DNA of 64,000 nt from Psoroptes ovis (GCA_002943765.1 PQWQ01000020.1:186001-250000); one strand, 5' to 3'; counted from the stretch's first letter, positions 1 through 12,518 are shown. Numbers and translations are program-made. Notes: a model not told the origin generated them from the sequence alone.

Positions 1-117
1 AACATGCATTTATCAGATCTTGAATCTCAAATTGATGCATTCATTTTCATTGTGTTATCTTTGATATCAAATGAAATGGACAAGAAATAATAATAAAAAA
101 AAACTGTTTCTACTTAC

Positions 118-1458
118 ATCATCTTTCATTAAATCGATTGCTTGCTTCATTCGTTGAACCAATGCTGGATTCAATTCGCTGTTGTTGTTGTTAGCTGCAT
201 TATATTTACTAAAACAGCCATTATTATTATCTGTTGTTGCTCCATTTTTATTATCATTAATCGATTGTTGTTTATGCTGTTGTTGAATTTGAGGTTGAAG
301 AACATCATCATTATCACTATCACTAAAACAATCATCAATCATTTCATCATCATTGTTATTGTTGTCTAATGAAAAATATTTTTCATTAATTCCGATAAAA
401 TTTTCATTATCAAATAATTCGTTATAAAATTTATCGAAATCATTTCGTATTGATCGTAATTCATCATCAACAACATCATCTGAGTTCATTTTGGTAGAAT
501 CGTTCATATTTGATTCATTCGAATTTCGAATGTTTTTATTCGAACTCATATTTTTCATTGTTACTTTTGACTTTTGTTCGATCATCGATTGACAATTATC
601 ATCAGTTCTGATTGATTGTGGTAAAGCTGGCGATGATGATACTGATGATGACGATCCGTTCACTTTGCTCACATTCTTTGCACTCATTTTGATTTCATCA
701 TCATTATTATTATTATGTTTTAACACATTATGTGATGATGATGATGATGATACAAGGTCGTTGGAAATTGTCGTAACACACTTAACGATATCATCATTGT
801 TACTATTATCTATTTGTTTCATTCGATTATCTTTGGAATTCATTTTTTGTTGCTGATCATCATCATGATTATTATTCGACAACAATGATAATTCCAATGA
901 TGATGATTTACAATGATAATTCCAATGATCATTCAATTCATCAGGTGGTATATTATAATTATTATTATTACGAATAAGGTTATTGTTTTCAATAATATTT
1001 GTTATTTTTAAATCACTGTTAATAACACATTCACTAGAATCAATACTGTTTTCACAATCATCATCCACATCATCATTCAATAATGATACATCATCAATAG
1101 CTGATTTGAATGAATTTTCAGATGAAACATCATTAATGATAATATTGTCATTATCACCATTATCATTAGTATTAGTATTATTATTGTCAACTAATAATAT
1201 TTTTGATTTCAATGTTTCAGGATCATCGGATTGTTGGATTGAATTTTTAACACTTTCAACATCGTTATTGTTATTGTTATTATTGTTATTGTTATTATTG
1301 TTATTATTATTACTGTTATTATTCACTATTTCAATTTCAAATTTTGAATGACAATTCTCATTTAATGATTTTTTCGTTAAATTCGGAGACATCATTATGA
1401 ACGATATATTTACATTTATGTGTTTTTGTGTGTGTAATAATAATTGTTTCAAATTCAT
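118..1458 (-). CDS. Asn/Ser/Asp-rich protein, first coding exon (gene continues past left edge)
   Basis: Open frame of about 447 codons ending at a clear GTAAGT donor, with the donor GT at 117-116, so the rest of the gene lies left of the window. The ATG could be at 1458 or at either of two adjacent Met codons near 1395-1390 (start MMSPNLTKKS). The body is low-complexity Asn, Ser and Asp, including a long Asn run near 1265-1320. The only segment that looks folded is the end, ALVQRMKQAIDLMKDD, just before the donor. It resembles the start of the TSC22 box (pattern K-I-E-Q-A-M-D-L-V-K), which would make this a bunched/TSC22D-like leucine-zipper regulator with a long disordered N-terminus. That identity is inference from 16 residues and could be chance; the next exon would decide it. 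Confidence 0.5.
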
Positions 1459-4227
1459 ACAAATAATTGATGATGATAATCAGAAAATAATAAAAAAATA
1501 AAAAATAAAAACTAAAAATGAATAATTTCAAATTTTGTAAAAAACAGGTACAAGGTTTTCTTTTTGAATATTTTCAAATTATGAAATGTTACTTTCATTT
1601 ACAGGATAATGGATTATTCAAATCAATACGATTCCGAATATTCAAAGATTTCAAATTAAATCATTGCACACACAGACACATTTGATGATAATCACACGAT
1701 TAAAAATTGAATTGAAATAAAAACACTTCTTTTAAAAATTGAAAATTTTAAATAAAAATTAAAACCAAAAAATAAATATCACAGATTTAATCTAAAATGA
1801 TGTGTAAATAATTTAAAAAAAGATAAAGATGAAAACAACAGCAAAAAAAAAACACTTTCTTTTGTTCCCATTGTTTGATAGAGTCATGCTTGATTCACAA
1901 ATGACGTTTTGAAAAAAAAAATGCACTATTAAAAGTACATAATGTGTGTATATGTACATTCACTGTGAAAAAAAAATACATGTGTTTTTTGTTTATTTTG
2001 TTTTTCGTTGAGATAAAAAAAGACTTGAAGAGTGGCGCGCCAATAAAAAGGCGCATTAAATTTCCTTCGAAATTCTATTTCGACTCGATAGGTTGATTTG
2101 TGTTGAAATAGTATTTTCAATTTTTTTTTTCAAAAATATTTAGATAAAAATTGACAATTTTTTCAACTTGTAATTTTTAGATTTGAACAAAACTTGAAAT
2201 TAAGATTGGTCTTGCATTTTAGTTGAAGCTTTTGATCGGATTTTTCGAGATTAACATAATGAAAATCAATCATTTAAAGATAAAGCACCTTTGATTGTAT
2301 CAATAGCGAATGAGTTGAAATTGATTCTTGATGAAATAGATCAGATAATCAGATACTCTAAGATAATTGTCAGTGATTTTTATACGAATAATAATTCATT
2401 TGAAGGTGGTTTCATTTGGCTTTTCAATCCGATTTCAATGAATCAAAATTCATAAAATTCAAAAATTTCACTTTTTTTTGTTTTTGTTATCGAATTTTTA
2501 CAACTCAAAAAATTTTTGCGTAACAAAGTTTATGAACCGCTCCGATATGGGATCATAAATAAATGAGGAATTTGAATTTTTTTCAAATTTTTTAAACATC
2601 TTTATTTTGAAATATTTGAAATATTTAAATTACATAATCTTCTGGCCAGAAAAAAGGTTGTGAAATTCCGTTCGAAAAATGATTGCATTGCATTCACTAA
2701 TGATCAACAAATGAATCTGTAACAAACACAAATGGAAACATTTTTTTGAATCTTTGATAATTTGAATCTGTCATAATTTGAATTTTTCATTATGTTCCCG
2801 TCGAAAAAATTTGGAAATTTCTTCGAAATCCAATCCACCATTGAACCATGAAAACGATTCATATTTCGCAGTAATCATTCATTCATCAACGCTGATGATC
2901 ACACAAGTGATGTAATACACACACGACTACAGCAACACGTGTTAATGACAATATTAATAATGGTAACAATGATCGTAATAATAATGAAAAATATAGATCA
3001 TCATTAATATTCTTTATTTCATTTTTCTTTTCCAAAAAATAGATTCAAGATTTCTCATATTTCCAAGCGAAAATTTTCTCATACATTGAATGAATGAATA
3101 AATGATTACCCAATGATCGTTTCGCAATTTGTTCCTCTTCAAGTGAAATTTCGTGAATTATCCATTTTGCCATCGTGGAATATCTCGTTATATATTAAGT
3201 TGTCCGGAAAGTTTTTGCCGATTATATCTTAGGGAATCGTGAGAAAATCGTCAAGAACTTTTCGGACAATCTAATATATTTTCATAAATCTTTATTCGAT
3301 GATCGAAATACAATTGTTTCTCATTCGAAATGAAATGGAAAAATGAAATCATTTTCACAATCGAAATTGTCTCAACAAAGCCTTTATGATAACATTCAAA
3401 TATAAGCAATTCAATCTTTGAAAACAATGTAAAGATTATCAAAAAAGATTTGAATTTGAAAGTGTTGATTTTTTGAATTTTTCAAAATAATAACGATTTA
3501 ATAGATTCCACTTTACAAAGATACACCAAAAACTTTATTTATCACTTCTTCGAATACAATTCGTATTTTGCCACCGATTACATAATGCAATCAAAAAATA
3601 ACACACATGAATCGTTTATGATTTGAATGGTTTAAGATGATAATGATGATGACAAGAAGAAATCGAAAACGATTGACGATTGACCTCGAAACTTTTGATT
3701 TGATTTTTGATTTCTTTTGTTTTCATTTTTTGATTTTTCAAAATATTTTCAAACGCCCAAATCGATTGAAATTTGATAAAATAAATAAATGAATTTTATT
3801 ATTTTTTCACTTTATTTTCCATTATTGATTATGATTGATGGGCGTCATTCAGAAATCATTTTAGAGAAGAAATTGATTGACTATTAATGGTGTGTTTTTC
3901 ATGTTCATTTTTTCGATGATTTTTTGACCATTAATTTTTGAATTTTGAAAAAAAATTCAAAAATTTCTGACTTTTTTCCATAACAATAGATGGCGGCACT
4001 TTGGCAGGTTGAAAATCCGATATTTTAAATTCGGAAACCGCGCGTTTTCAATTTTTGGAAATAAATGCCACTTTGAAGCATCTTGGATCGTATTTGAAAC
4101 ATATCAAAGTTCCAATTGATAATAATATCCACAATTATTCGGGTATTTACTGCACAATATTCTTGGAAAAATGATAACTTATGAGAAATTGAATGCGCAT
4201 ATTATGATCAAATCAATTTGAATTCGG
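1459..4227. other. Gene-free interval left of DH31
   Basis: About 2.8 kb of AT-rich sequence. Open frames here are short and lack conserved features. It holds an 80-bp foldback element at 3195-3274, an isolated GC island around 2034-2054 containing GGCGCGCC, and an AGATGGCG motif at 3988-3995. It probably contains the promoter of the minus-strand gene at 118-1458. Confidence 0.6.
3195..3274. mobile_element. 80-bp mariner-end foldback element (MITE), copy 1
   Basis: The two ends are inverted repeats of about 28 bp: the left end starts TTAAGTTGTCCGGAAAGTTT and the right end, reverse-complemented, starts TTAGATTGTCCGAAAAGTTC. Both continue into TTG(C/A)CGAT. Ends of the form TTAGGTTGTCC..AAAGT are typical of mariner/Tc1 transposons, and a TA can be read at both borders. 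No transposase can be encoded in 80 bp, so this is a non-autonomous remnant. A second copy of identical length lies at 52443-52522. Confidence 0.8.
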
Positions 4228-4235
4228 TATAAAAA
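4228..4235 (+). promoter_or_regulatory. TATA box, candidate DH31 promoter
   Basis: TATAAAAA, followed about 30 bp downstream by a TCA-type initiator context. It lies upstream of an apparent 5' UTR exon ending near a GTATGT donor at about 4448. A pyrimidine-rich acceptor ending AAATAG at 4802 lies just before the DH31 start codon. The assignment is inferred from position. Confidence 0.4.
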
Positions 4236-4813
4236 TGCAGATCAAATTCATTTTCAAAATCAAGTCAAGTTCATTAGGCAAAGATTCAATGATTCTAGCT
4301 TTATGACCCTGGTTAATTGTTGTTATTTTGCATCAATGTGTTAGATCGCTGCATCAAAGATCAGAGTTCATTATTTCAATTCTAACTCAATTCTCAATCA
4401 ATTCATCGAAAACAAACAATAACTAAATAATTACAATCCATATTTGGGTATGTATTCGATTGGAATCATTAATTCCATTGATTTGTATTAAACAATTAAA
4501 ATTATGTTTTAACGATTGACACAATTAAACAATATGTGTGTGTGCATGCAGACACACCAGAGATAAGCAACCAAAAAACAGATTCAGTGAAAGGAAATTG
4601 TCGATTTCATTGTATTATAACACGTTCATTTCGGCCATTAATTTGTGTGTTTGAATTTGAAATATGCATTCGCATTTCAAATTCATCAAAAGCATCCGGA
4701 ATAAGCATGCTTAATGAGAATCTATGCTCAAATCAAACCAGAGCAAAAACAATAAATGTGATTTGTTTCCATTTTTATGAATATTTTCTTATTTTTCAAA
4801 TAGTTTCCAACCA

Positions 4814-5864
4814 ATGATGATGATGATGCTCGTATCCAATCCGAAGAAACAAAATTTAATGATGAAAAAATCCGCCACCACCACCATCAACAACAGAATG
4901 AATTTCAATGATAAACGATTGATTTTTGGGCTATTCATAACCATTACAATTGTTTATTTTACATCATTGATGATGATGGCCGATGCATATCCAACCAATT
5001 TAATGATGACAAGGTTTGTATAATGATTTTTCAAAATTCGAAATTTTGCTCTTGGGCAACACAAGAATGATCATAATAATCGCTATGATGGCTAATTACT
5101 GCCATTCTCGGACGATCCATTTACAAATTTTGATTATTTTCACTTTTTATGAAATTTGAGAATTCAATAATCAAATGATGGATCGAAAAAATTAATTACT
5201 CATGCAATAATTATTATTAATTAATACATTTTGAAGCGGGAAATTCAAATTTCGGTTTAAAAAAACCTGCAACAATAGACAGTGATTGGTGTATATTGTA
5301 ATTCTATACTGATAATTCATGAAAAATTTTAATTTCAATTTTGGACGAATTTTGATTGTAATTTCAACGATTTGATTGATTTATTAATATTTCCATCGCT
5401 TCATTTTTCATATTTCTCAAATTACAGAAAATATCCAGTAAATGTTGAAGTTGAAAATCCAGAAGAATTAATCAGCACTCTGGATCAATTGATACAAAAT
5501 ATTTTGGTCGGTATTTATTCATCACATTCAACTAATTTGAATAATAATAATAATAATGAAGATAATAATTATATTATTCAACATACAAATGATAATAATA
5601 AAAGGTATATACCCATATAATCAAAATCATAGATTTTTATTGCATTTTTATCTATTATCTATTATTCATAAACGAATTATTCATGATTTGATTTCTATTT
5701 ATTCAATTCAATATGCTAATATTCAATGATAATCAAGTATGGTAACAAATAAACGTGGTATCGATTTAGGACTATCACGTGGATTTTCAGGCAGCAAAGC
5801 GGCCAAACATTTGATGGGCATATCGGCAGCAAGTTTTGGTCCTGGTCGTCGTCGTAGGCGCTAA
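4814..5864 (+). CDS. DH31: Calcitonin-like diuretic hormone 31 (DH31) precursor
   Basis: Secreted neuropeptide precursor of 167 aa. Exons 4814-5013, 5428-5604 and 5738-5864 join in phase. Residues about 29-58 form the signal peptide (hydrophobic IFGLFITITIVYFTSLMMM); the run of Met codons at the 5' end leaves the exact start open, and Met29 would give a more typical signal. A spacer with an Asn run follows. After a Lys-Arg site comes the hormone, GIDLGLSRGF through AASFGP, then Gly and five basic residues to the stop, so the peptide should be released by prohormone convertase and C-terminally amidated. DH31 acts through a calcitonin-receptor-like GPCR on fluid secretion and gut or heart muscle. 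The GLSRGFSGS..AAKHLMG core is diagnostic. Oddity: the peptide is 29 residues rather than 31. Possible polyadenylation signals (AATAAA) follow at about 5940-5950. Confidence 0.93.
5757..5843 (+). other. Predicted mature DH31 peptide (29 aa, amidated)
   Basis: Coding segment for the hormone between the Lys-Arg at 5751-5756 and the amidating Gly at 5844-5846. It ends ..SFGP-amide, whereas most arthropod DH31 peptides end ..(N/Y)(F/Y)AGGP-amide. The difference corresponds to loss of two residues just before Gly-Pro. Confidence 0.88.
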
Positions 5865-6985
5865 ACTAAACGATGATGAAGTTCAATTTCTTAACTTATT
5901 CAAACAAATTAGTAAAGTCTCTATATTTATTTGAATGAATGAATAAATAAATAAACAAATAAACAAAACACATTCTGTTTCAATTCAATTCAATTATTAT
6001 TTATTACGTTTTATTCATACACATATTACTCATAAACAAACATTTAGTCTATATTTTTTTCGGAAACATTAATAATAAACAGTAAACATGCACTGAAAAA
6101 AACAGAAAATGAATAATTTAATAAAGCGACAATAAACAATAAGCTTATAACGCTATGTGGCAGTTATATTGAATAGCATGGGCATTGATTCAAATCAAAT
6201 CAATGTAATGATCACATACAAATTATTCAAAAATTTGTGAAAACAATTATTTTCAAAATATGAGAAGCGTGAAAGATGATAATCGGAAGCAACCAAAATG
6301 ATCATGATTGAAATATTTGAAAATGATTTTCACATTCAAATAACACAAAAATGAATCAAATTATTCATTCAAATAAATTTATATTTAAGTTGAAATAAAT
6401 GAATAAATTCAAAATTTCAAATTTCAGCAAGTTTTGATGATGTAAATCTGGATTTTTTGATGTCAAATTATTGTCAGAAATTCAAGTTTTCATAGACTTT
6501 TCAGGATTATTGGTTAATGATTTCAATGGAATGACATTTTACGAATCTGGAACTCGGAAAAAAATTGAATAAATAAAGACGTCATAGATTAATTAGAGCG
6601 AAAAAATGATGCCTGAAATCTAATAAAATGGTTGACCAAATTCAGATGGCCCCTAGGCATTCATAGTTATCAATTATGATTTATTTATAGTCATTTATTA
6701 ATGACGACAAATAAATCATTCAACTTGCAAACATGCATATGTGTTTGATATAGCCTTTTTCTCATCATTTTCGAGATTGGAAATTGAATATGATTAATTG
6801 GATTAAACTTACCATCATTTGAGTTTGAAATTATCATCAAATTATTTATTTAAAACATGCTGAATATCACATGCAAAACGATGACAATAAATGTGGGTGA
6901 TTTTACCTGCAGGTGATTTTTTTCGATACGTACTTTTTGGATTTTCGTAATTTTTGAAATAAATTATTTTCCAAATTTTAAAATC
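5865..6985. other. Intergenic, no gene seen
   Basis: AT-rich spacer between convergent genes: DH31 (+) and the 394-aa gene (-). AATAAA-type signals lie just after the DH31 stop. I see no conserved open frame or structured repeat. Confidence 0.6.
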
Positions 6986-8351
6986 TTAATTGAATAAATA
7001 ATGACAAGATTCAAAATCAATCGCAATGTTTGATTCAAATATTGTACAACGATTAAATTGTTTTAAATGTGAATTTCGGGCACAATTCTCATCAATATTC
7101 AATTGTCCAAGTAATTGAAACAGACTTGCTGGTCGTAGTTGATTATTGTTGTAATAATTCTTCAAAATTAATTGAAACAATCTGGTATCGAAACTTAGCT
7201 CACTAAACTTTTGATTTTTGAATGCTTGGCGTATGTATGACCAAAAACTTTTAATTTTTCTATTACCGGCTGCCGCCATTGGATGAAACATGAAATAAAA
7301 TTCAATACAAACATTATGATCAGTGAGATTGATATTTTCATTCACAGGAATTGTTATCATATGATTATTATTATTTTTGCTGTTTCTCAATTGTTCACTA
7401 TCAATTAATATCAATGGTAATTCACGTATGAAATAGTAATGATTTTTAATATTAATATTTTCAATTAAACCGAATAGAAAGCATCCAATATTATCTGTGT
7501 ATATCGGTGCAAATGTACGAATACCGAGAATTTAGAAAAAATAAAAATTATAATTAAAATCATTGAATCGTAAAACTTCATTGACTACTTACTTCTTAGA
7601 AATATTCGACAAACATTTTTTTCACGTAATTTAATTGTAATACTTTTCAATGTTAAACATTGGATCGCCGTTGAATCTTTGTTCATTTTGATTTCTTGAT
7701 CATCATTGTTCATGATACTTTTGTACAAATCATTTTGCATTAAATTCAGCTCTTTATCTGGTAAATGGAATTATGGAGAGAAAAATATGAATTTCAAGGT
7801 TCAAAAATTCAAAGATAAAACAAACAAAACGAATTATTACCTAGAATCAATAAAGATTTATGAGCGAAAATCAATTCATTTGAATATTTTCCAATGAAAC
7901 AACTATTCAATTTTGTTTCCATTGAAATTTGATAAAAATTTTTCAATAAATTTATTATTTGTTTTTGTTTATTTTCTATCGATTCATATTGTTTACAATC
8001 AATTTTCTCATCCGAATCGATAAACCATTTAGAGCCATTTTCCATTTGAATAGAATCATCATAATCATCGTAATTTGATTGTTGTGAATCATCATCCAAA
8101 TTATCTTCCGAATAGTTCAATAATGAAATTGAATCTACTCCAACGATCAAATGACTACTATCATCGTTGAATGAATTTATTGATTCATCATTATTATAAC
8201 TTGTATTATTGGCTAAATCGATTTTCAGTTGGAAGTTTATTAAATTTTTTTCAATAAAATTATTTTCATAATGATCAGAGGTATTTTGACAAGAAAATTT
8301 CAATGTTTTCGATAATAATTTATGTATATTTTCAAAACGATTTTTGGCCAT
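6986..8351 (-). CDS. Unrecognised 394-aa protein
   Basis: Three exons, 8351-7841, 7757-7593 and 7494-6986, join in phase with GT..AG introns. I do not recognise the family. The N-terminal half (residues about 50-125) is acidic and Asn/Ser/Asp-rich. The centre alternates hydrophobic and polar residues as in a beta-rich domain (LTLKSITIKLREKNVCRIFL, then IGCFLFGLIENI). The C-terminal 120 residues look globular and helical, with FHPMAAAGNRKIKSFWSYIR followed by LFQLILKNYY and SLFQLLGQLN. There is no signal peptide or membrane segment, so it is probably intracellular. The reading frame also stays open for about nine codons upstream of the third exon's acceptor, encoding a plausible RTFAPIYT, so the real 5' border of exon 3 may lie slightly upstream. 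Confidence 0.65.
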
Positions 8352-9068
8352 TTTTTCAGTAAAATATTTTCATTATTAAAAATACTCAATTTCGAGCTGC
8401 ATTTATTGTGAGGGTGGAAAAATCAATTTAATTTCAATTCAACAATTTGTCCTTTAATAATTTATTCGATCAGTCTGATTATAGAAAATTCAAATTGAAT
8501 TCAAATTGAATTGAAATTTTTAAAAACCAAATTATTTTAAAATTTATTATTAAATTTTCTGAAATGAAATTTGCAAAATTTGAAAAAAAGAAATATTCAA
8601 ACAAAAATTATAAATTGTACCAATTATAACAGGATTAGTTTAAAAAATTTGTTTTAAAACAAAATTGACAGTAATCATATCTAATAGATCACAGATATTC
8701 AATTCATTTAAAAATGGTAGAAAATTATAATTATTATTATTATAATTGTTTTGTTTTTGTTTTTTTTTTTTTTTTTTTGGTTTCATAAATAAAATCAACA
8801 AAAATTTTTGAATAAATTCATAAATAAATAAATAAACAATAAATAATATTAATAACAATTGATTTTCGGATTTTGTTAAACACACACTCACAATCGTTAA
8901 TCACTTGTTATGATTGAAAATCATGTATGAACATCATCCTTATCATTATCAGATACACGAATTGAATTGAATCGTTCAATATTTTGAATCATATTTGAAT
9001 CAAGATTCAATGTTGAATATTTGCGTTTGTGTATGAGATAATATCATGGGAATGGATGATTGATTCAC
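8352..9068. other. Intergenic, no gene seen
   Basis: Spacer between two minus-strand genes. It has a 20-nt T run at about 8759-8778 and probably the promoter of the 394-aa gene. No supportable coding sequence. Confidence 0.5.
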
Positions 9069-10401
9069 TCAAATTTGTTTGTATTGTTTCAAAAATTGAA
9101 TCATTTTCATTATTTTTTCATTATTTTCTTTACGCCACAGATTATATGTGTAAAGATTATTGATACGTTGTTGATTTGTATATTCATAATAATCATATTC
9201 TTCATATTCTTTGATTGTTAATTTCATATTAGTTTCCAATTCTTGGATTATTTTCTCTAATCTTATGATCAGTTCATCGAAATTATTCATCGGTATCTCC
9301 AAATTAATGAATGAATCATATATCATTTGATGAATTGGTCCATTTTTGGCTACTAATGCAAAACCATAGCCTTCACCCATCAAACGATAACAACCATATT
9401 TTGAAAAACATTCCAATATTGTTGAATGTGGCAGATATGATACATTTTTTCTGATCATTTTCTTTTTTCCATTATTATTGTTGTTATTATTACTGTGACT
9501 GGCATTATTTGATTCAATTTGATCGCATTTCTTATAAACAAATTCATCAATTTCACTGTTATTGTTGTTATTCAAATCGATTTCACTTCTGAAAAAATTA
9601 TCATGTGAAAGTCCAGAATCGATCGATGATGATGAACCCATATTCTTTGCTTTCAACAATGATGAAGACGATGATGATGCTAAAGATGATGTGGATGTAG
9701 TCGGCGTTATATTGATTTCATTATTTTCAATATTTTTATTGTCATCATTATCATCATCATTAATACAAAATAATGATTTCATTATTTTATTATTACCATG
9801 ACCAAAATCTTTGGCCAACTCATATGGAGTTTTACCGCAATGATTTTGTATCGTACGATTTGCGTGGCCAAAATTTATCAACACTTCAGCCGTACGTGTA
9901 TGGCCACATTGTGCTGCATAATGTAATGCCGTACTAAATGTTAATGGTTCTTGATAATCAACATTTGCATTCAATTCGATTAAACGTTTCACAACATTTA
10001 CATTACCATTACGTGATGCATATATTAGCGCTGTATAGCCATTCTTATCGACAACATCGACTGGACTATTTGAAATACAAACAACAAAATTTAATATTAA
10101 GTAAAATCAAAATCAAAGATAATACATACATGTTCAATGTTTGATGATACATATTAATCATATTAACATCATTTTGTATGGCAGCATTTATAAATTGTGT
10201 TACCGATATTAATAATTGATTGCTATTGCTATTATTATTGTGATTATTATTATTAGTATTATTCGAATTCATATAATAACCATAATCATTTTCGGACATT
10301 GATGATATCGACGATTTACCATCATCATAACAACTGCTAAACAATGAACCAAACGATGATGTTGATGATGATGATTTCAATGGTTGATAATTATTATTCA
10401 T
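9069..10401 (-). CDS. Ankyrin-repeat protein, 422 aa
   Basis: Two exons, 10401-10130 and 10065-9069, join in phase across a 64-bp intron. After a Ser/Asn-rich N-terminus (residues 1-65), three ankyrin repeats are visible at about residues 92-190: DKNGYTALIYASRNGNVNVV, then STALHYAAQCGHTRTAEVLI, then CGKTPYELAKDFGH. A low-complexity linker with Asn, Ser and Asp runs follows. The C-terminal 130 residues (from LPHSTILECFSKYGC) look conserved and end in a helical region. The order of ankyrin repeats plus a distinct C-terminal domain recalls GASZ/ANKS-type proteins, but I cannot demonstrate a SAM domain, so no specific name is given. Ankyrin repeats indicate a protein-binding role. Confidence 0.8.
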
Positions 10402-10774
10402 TTTTTATTATTTTCAAAAATTAAATTATTTTAAATACAAAATAAAATCAATTATTTTCTCTTTTGAGGACTAAAACTTGATTTAAGATTTTGAAAATTG
10501 TCTTGTTGCAAAAATATGAAAAAACGAAAAATAAATATTGAAAATATTGAAACATCCAAATAAAAGTAAATAAATAAATGTTTTGATCAAATTTCAATCG
10601 ATTGTTTTTATATGGAAAAATCAAATGAATGATTTTTTATTGTCTGATTCAGATATATCTGAAGAAATGAAGAAAACAATAAAATAATAATAATAATTTA
10701 ACATATTTAAATCATAGCTACTGCTTCATGCTTGACACGGTGGTGCTTTAGCCTATGACTAATATATGGATGAA
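10402..10774. other. Intergenic, no gene seen
   Basis: About 370 bp between the ankyrin gene start and the CTU2 stop, both on the minus strand. AT-rich; no coding or structured signal seen. Confidence 0.5.
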
Positions 10775-12171
10775 TTAAAATTTTAGAATACAAAATTGTT
10801 CAAATAATGATTGATTATTTATTAATTTTTTACAGGAATAACAATAATTTGAGCTTAAATTATTATTATTATTATTGTTATCATCATCATCTTCAATATG
10901 ATCATTATTGTTGATTGATATGTTTGATGTCAATTTCAATGCATCATATGATGTATATTGATCATCATCATCATCATCATCGATACTACAATGACAAAAT
11001 TGACATCGTTTTGATTGTGTTTTTAATTTAATTTTATTACCAGTTTTAAATATGGTATGTATTGTTGATGGGAAATCTTCTGCCAATGAATTGATGAAAT
11101 GTTCATTTATACGATTTATTGTAGATTTAATTGGTGATTTTGTTTGATTATTCCGTCTGTACGGTAAATGATTCAATTGACGAAATTTTAAATAAAAATT
11201 GATTTCTTTATTAGATAATTCACATAATGGACGTAGCAATAACAAACGATCATAACGATTATCACAGAAATTGATTTCATTCGGTGCGATAATACCACGA
11301 CCAAATGTTATATTGTTCATAAATTCAATTGATAATTCATCCATTGTTGAAGCGATGAATACTTTATCCATATTTAAAAAATATGCCATTTTCACCAGGC
11401 ATAATTGTCTAAATCTTTGTATGAAATCATATCTCAAATCGGAATCATTTAAATTGTTGTAATATTGAAGAAATTCATCACTATATGGCGATTGATTATT
11501 GTTGTTGATGAAATATTTATGAATATCTTCATATTCATAAGAGTCCCAGTTTGCAGAATTTATTGAAATATTGTTTGACAAATCTCCAAGGCAGCATTGC
11601 AGTGATATCAAATAAAAATCAATTTCCATATCACACATGAATTCATACAATTCTTTGGTCAAATTAAGCTGCTTATCGTTACGTATAATTGATTCTTTGA
11701 ATTAAAAAATACATAAATTAGAAATCAAGTAAAAAAATATTGAACACGAACCATCAATAAACAGCAATGTAGGCTTGAAACGAAGTTTTTGAAATTCATT
11801 CTCATCTAATCCACGTCTTATTAAATCGACTAATGCAATGGAATTTGATCCCGCAGAAAAACCAATCAAGATTTGGTCATTGGGTTTAATCAAACGTGAT
11901 TTACCCATTGTCGATCGAAATGTTTTAGTGCAATGATCAATCAAACAATCGGGACAGAATGCATCTTTTTTCTGCAATAATACTGCTGCTTGTTCTTGTT
12001 GACATTTACGACATTTTATTTGATAATTTCTAAACGAAACATCAAAATTAGTCCATTTTGTTCAAATTCTTGATAAACTTACGATTCGACAAGTTTTTTC
12101 TTGAAACGATTATAAATGGCATTCGATTGATCAGAATCTTTTTGTTCTTGGCCATCATATTGGTCGCACAT
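10775..12171 (-). CDS. CTU2: Cytoplasmic tRNA 2-thiolation protein 2
   Basis: Partner subunit of CTU1 in the cytosolic complex that makes the 2-thio group of wobble uridine (mcm5s2U34) in Lys, Glu and Gln tRNAs, using sulfur relayed by URM1. Exons 12171-12083, 12029-11752 and 11694-10775 join in phase to 428 aa. Visible features: an N-terminal CxxC..CxxC metal-binding pair (CRKCQQ, FCPDCL), the PP-loop-like strand ILIGFSAGSNSIALVDLI with the degenerate loop usual for CTU2, a central RPLCELSNKEINFYLKF motif, and a C-terminal CQFCHC..YCYSCK zinc-binding pair. Asp and Asn runs are inserted between the C-terminal Cys pairs. The length is near the family norm. Confidence 0.92.
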
Positions 12172-12518
12172 TTTGTCAATACGAAATCTTTGGATGATAA
12201 TTAAATTTGAAAAAATTCAACATCAATTTTGGATCAACGAATGAAATTACAAACATGTGGAATAATCGAAAATTTTTGTTTCACACAATGCAAGTATTTT
12301 CAAAGTAATTACTATTATCCATGATTGTTCTTTGAATTCGATTTTTTAATTTGAATTTAATTTAATTCATCTTATGATAATGATCATAAACATGTGATGC
12401 AAATGGAAAATTAAATAACAATAAAACAATTAAGATTTTTTTTGAATTAATTTCAAAATGGAATGTATCGTTTGAATCAAAGTTATTTCAAATTCTTAAG
12501 ATTAAAAAAAAATTTAGG
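12172..12518. other. Intergenic, presumed CTU2 promoter
   Basis: About 350 bp between the CTU2 start and the SLC9A8 stop, both on the minus strand. AT-rich, with nothing coding. Confidence 0.5.

Noticed and set aside
4536..4817. 93-codon plus-strand open frame starting MCVHADTPEI just before DH31
   Set aside because: It lies in the probable 5' UTR intron of DH31 (acceptor AAATAG at 4802) and has no conserved features.
8640..8891. 83-codon minus-strand open frame with Lys and Asn runs
   Set aside because: Product is low complexity driven by a poly-T tract; no splice, signal or family support.
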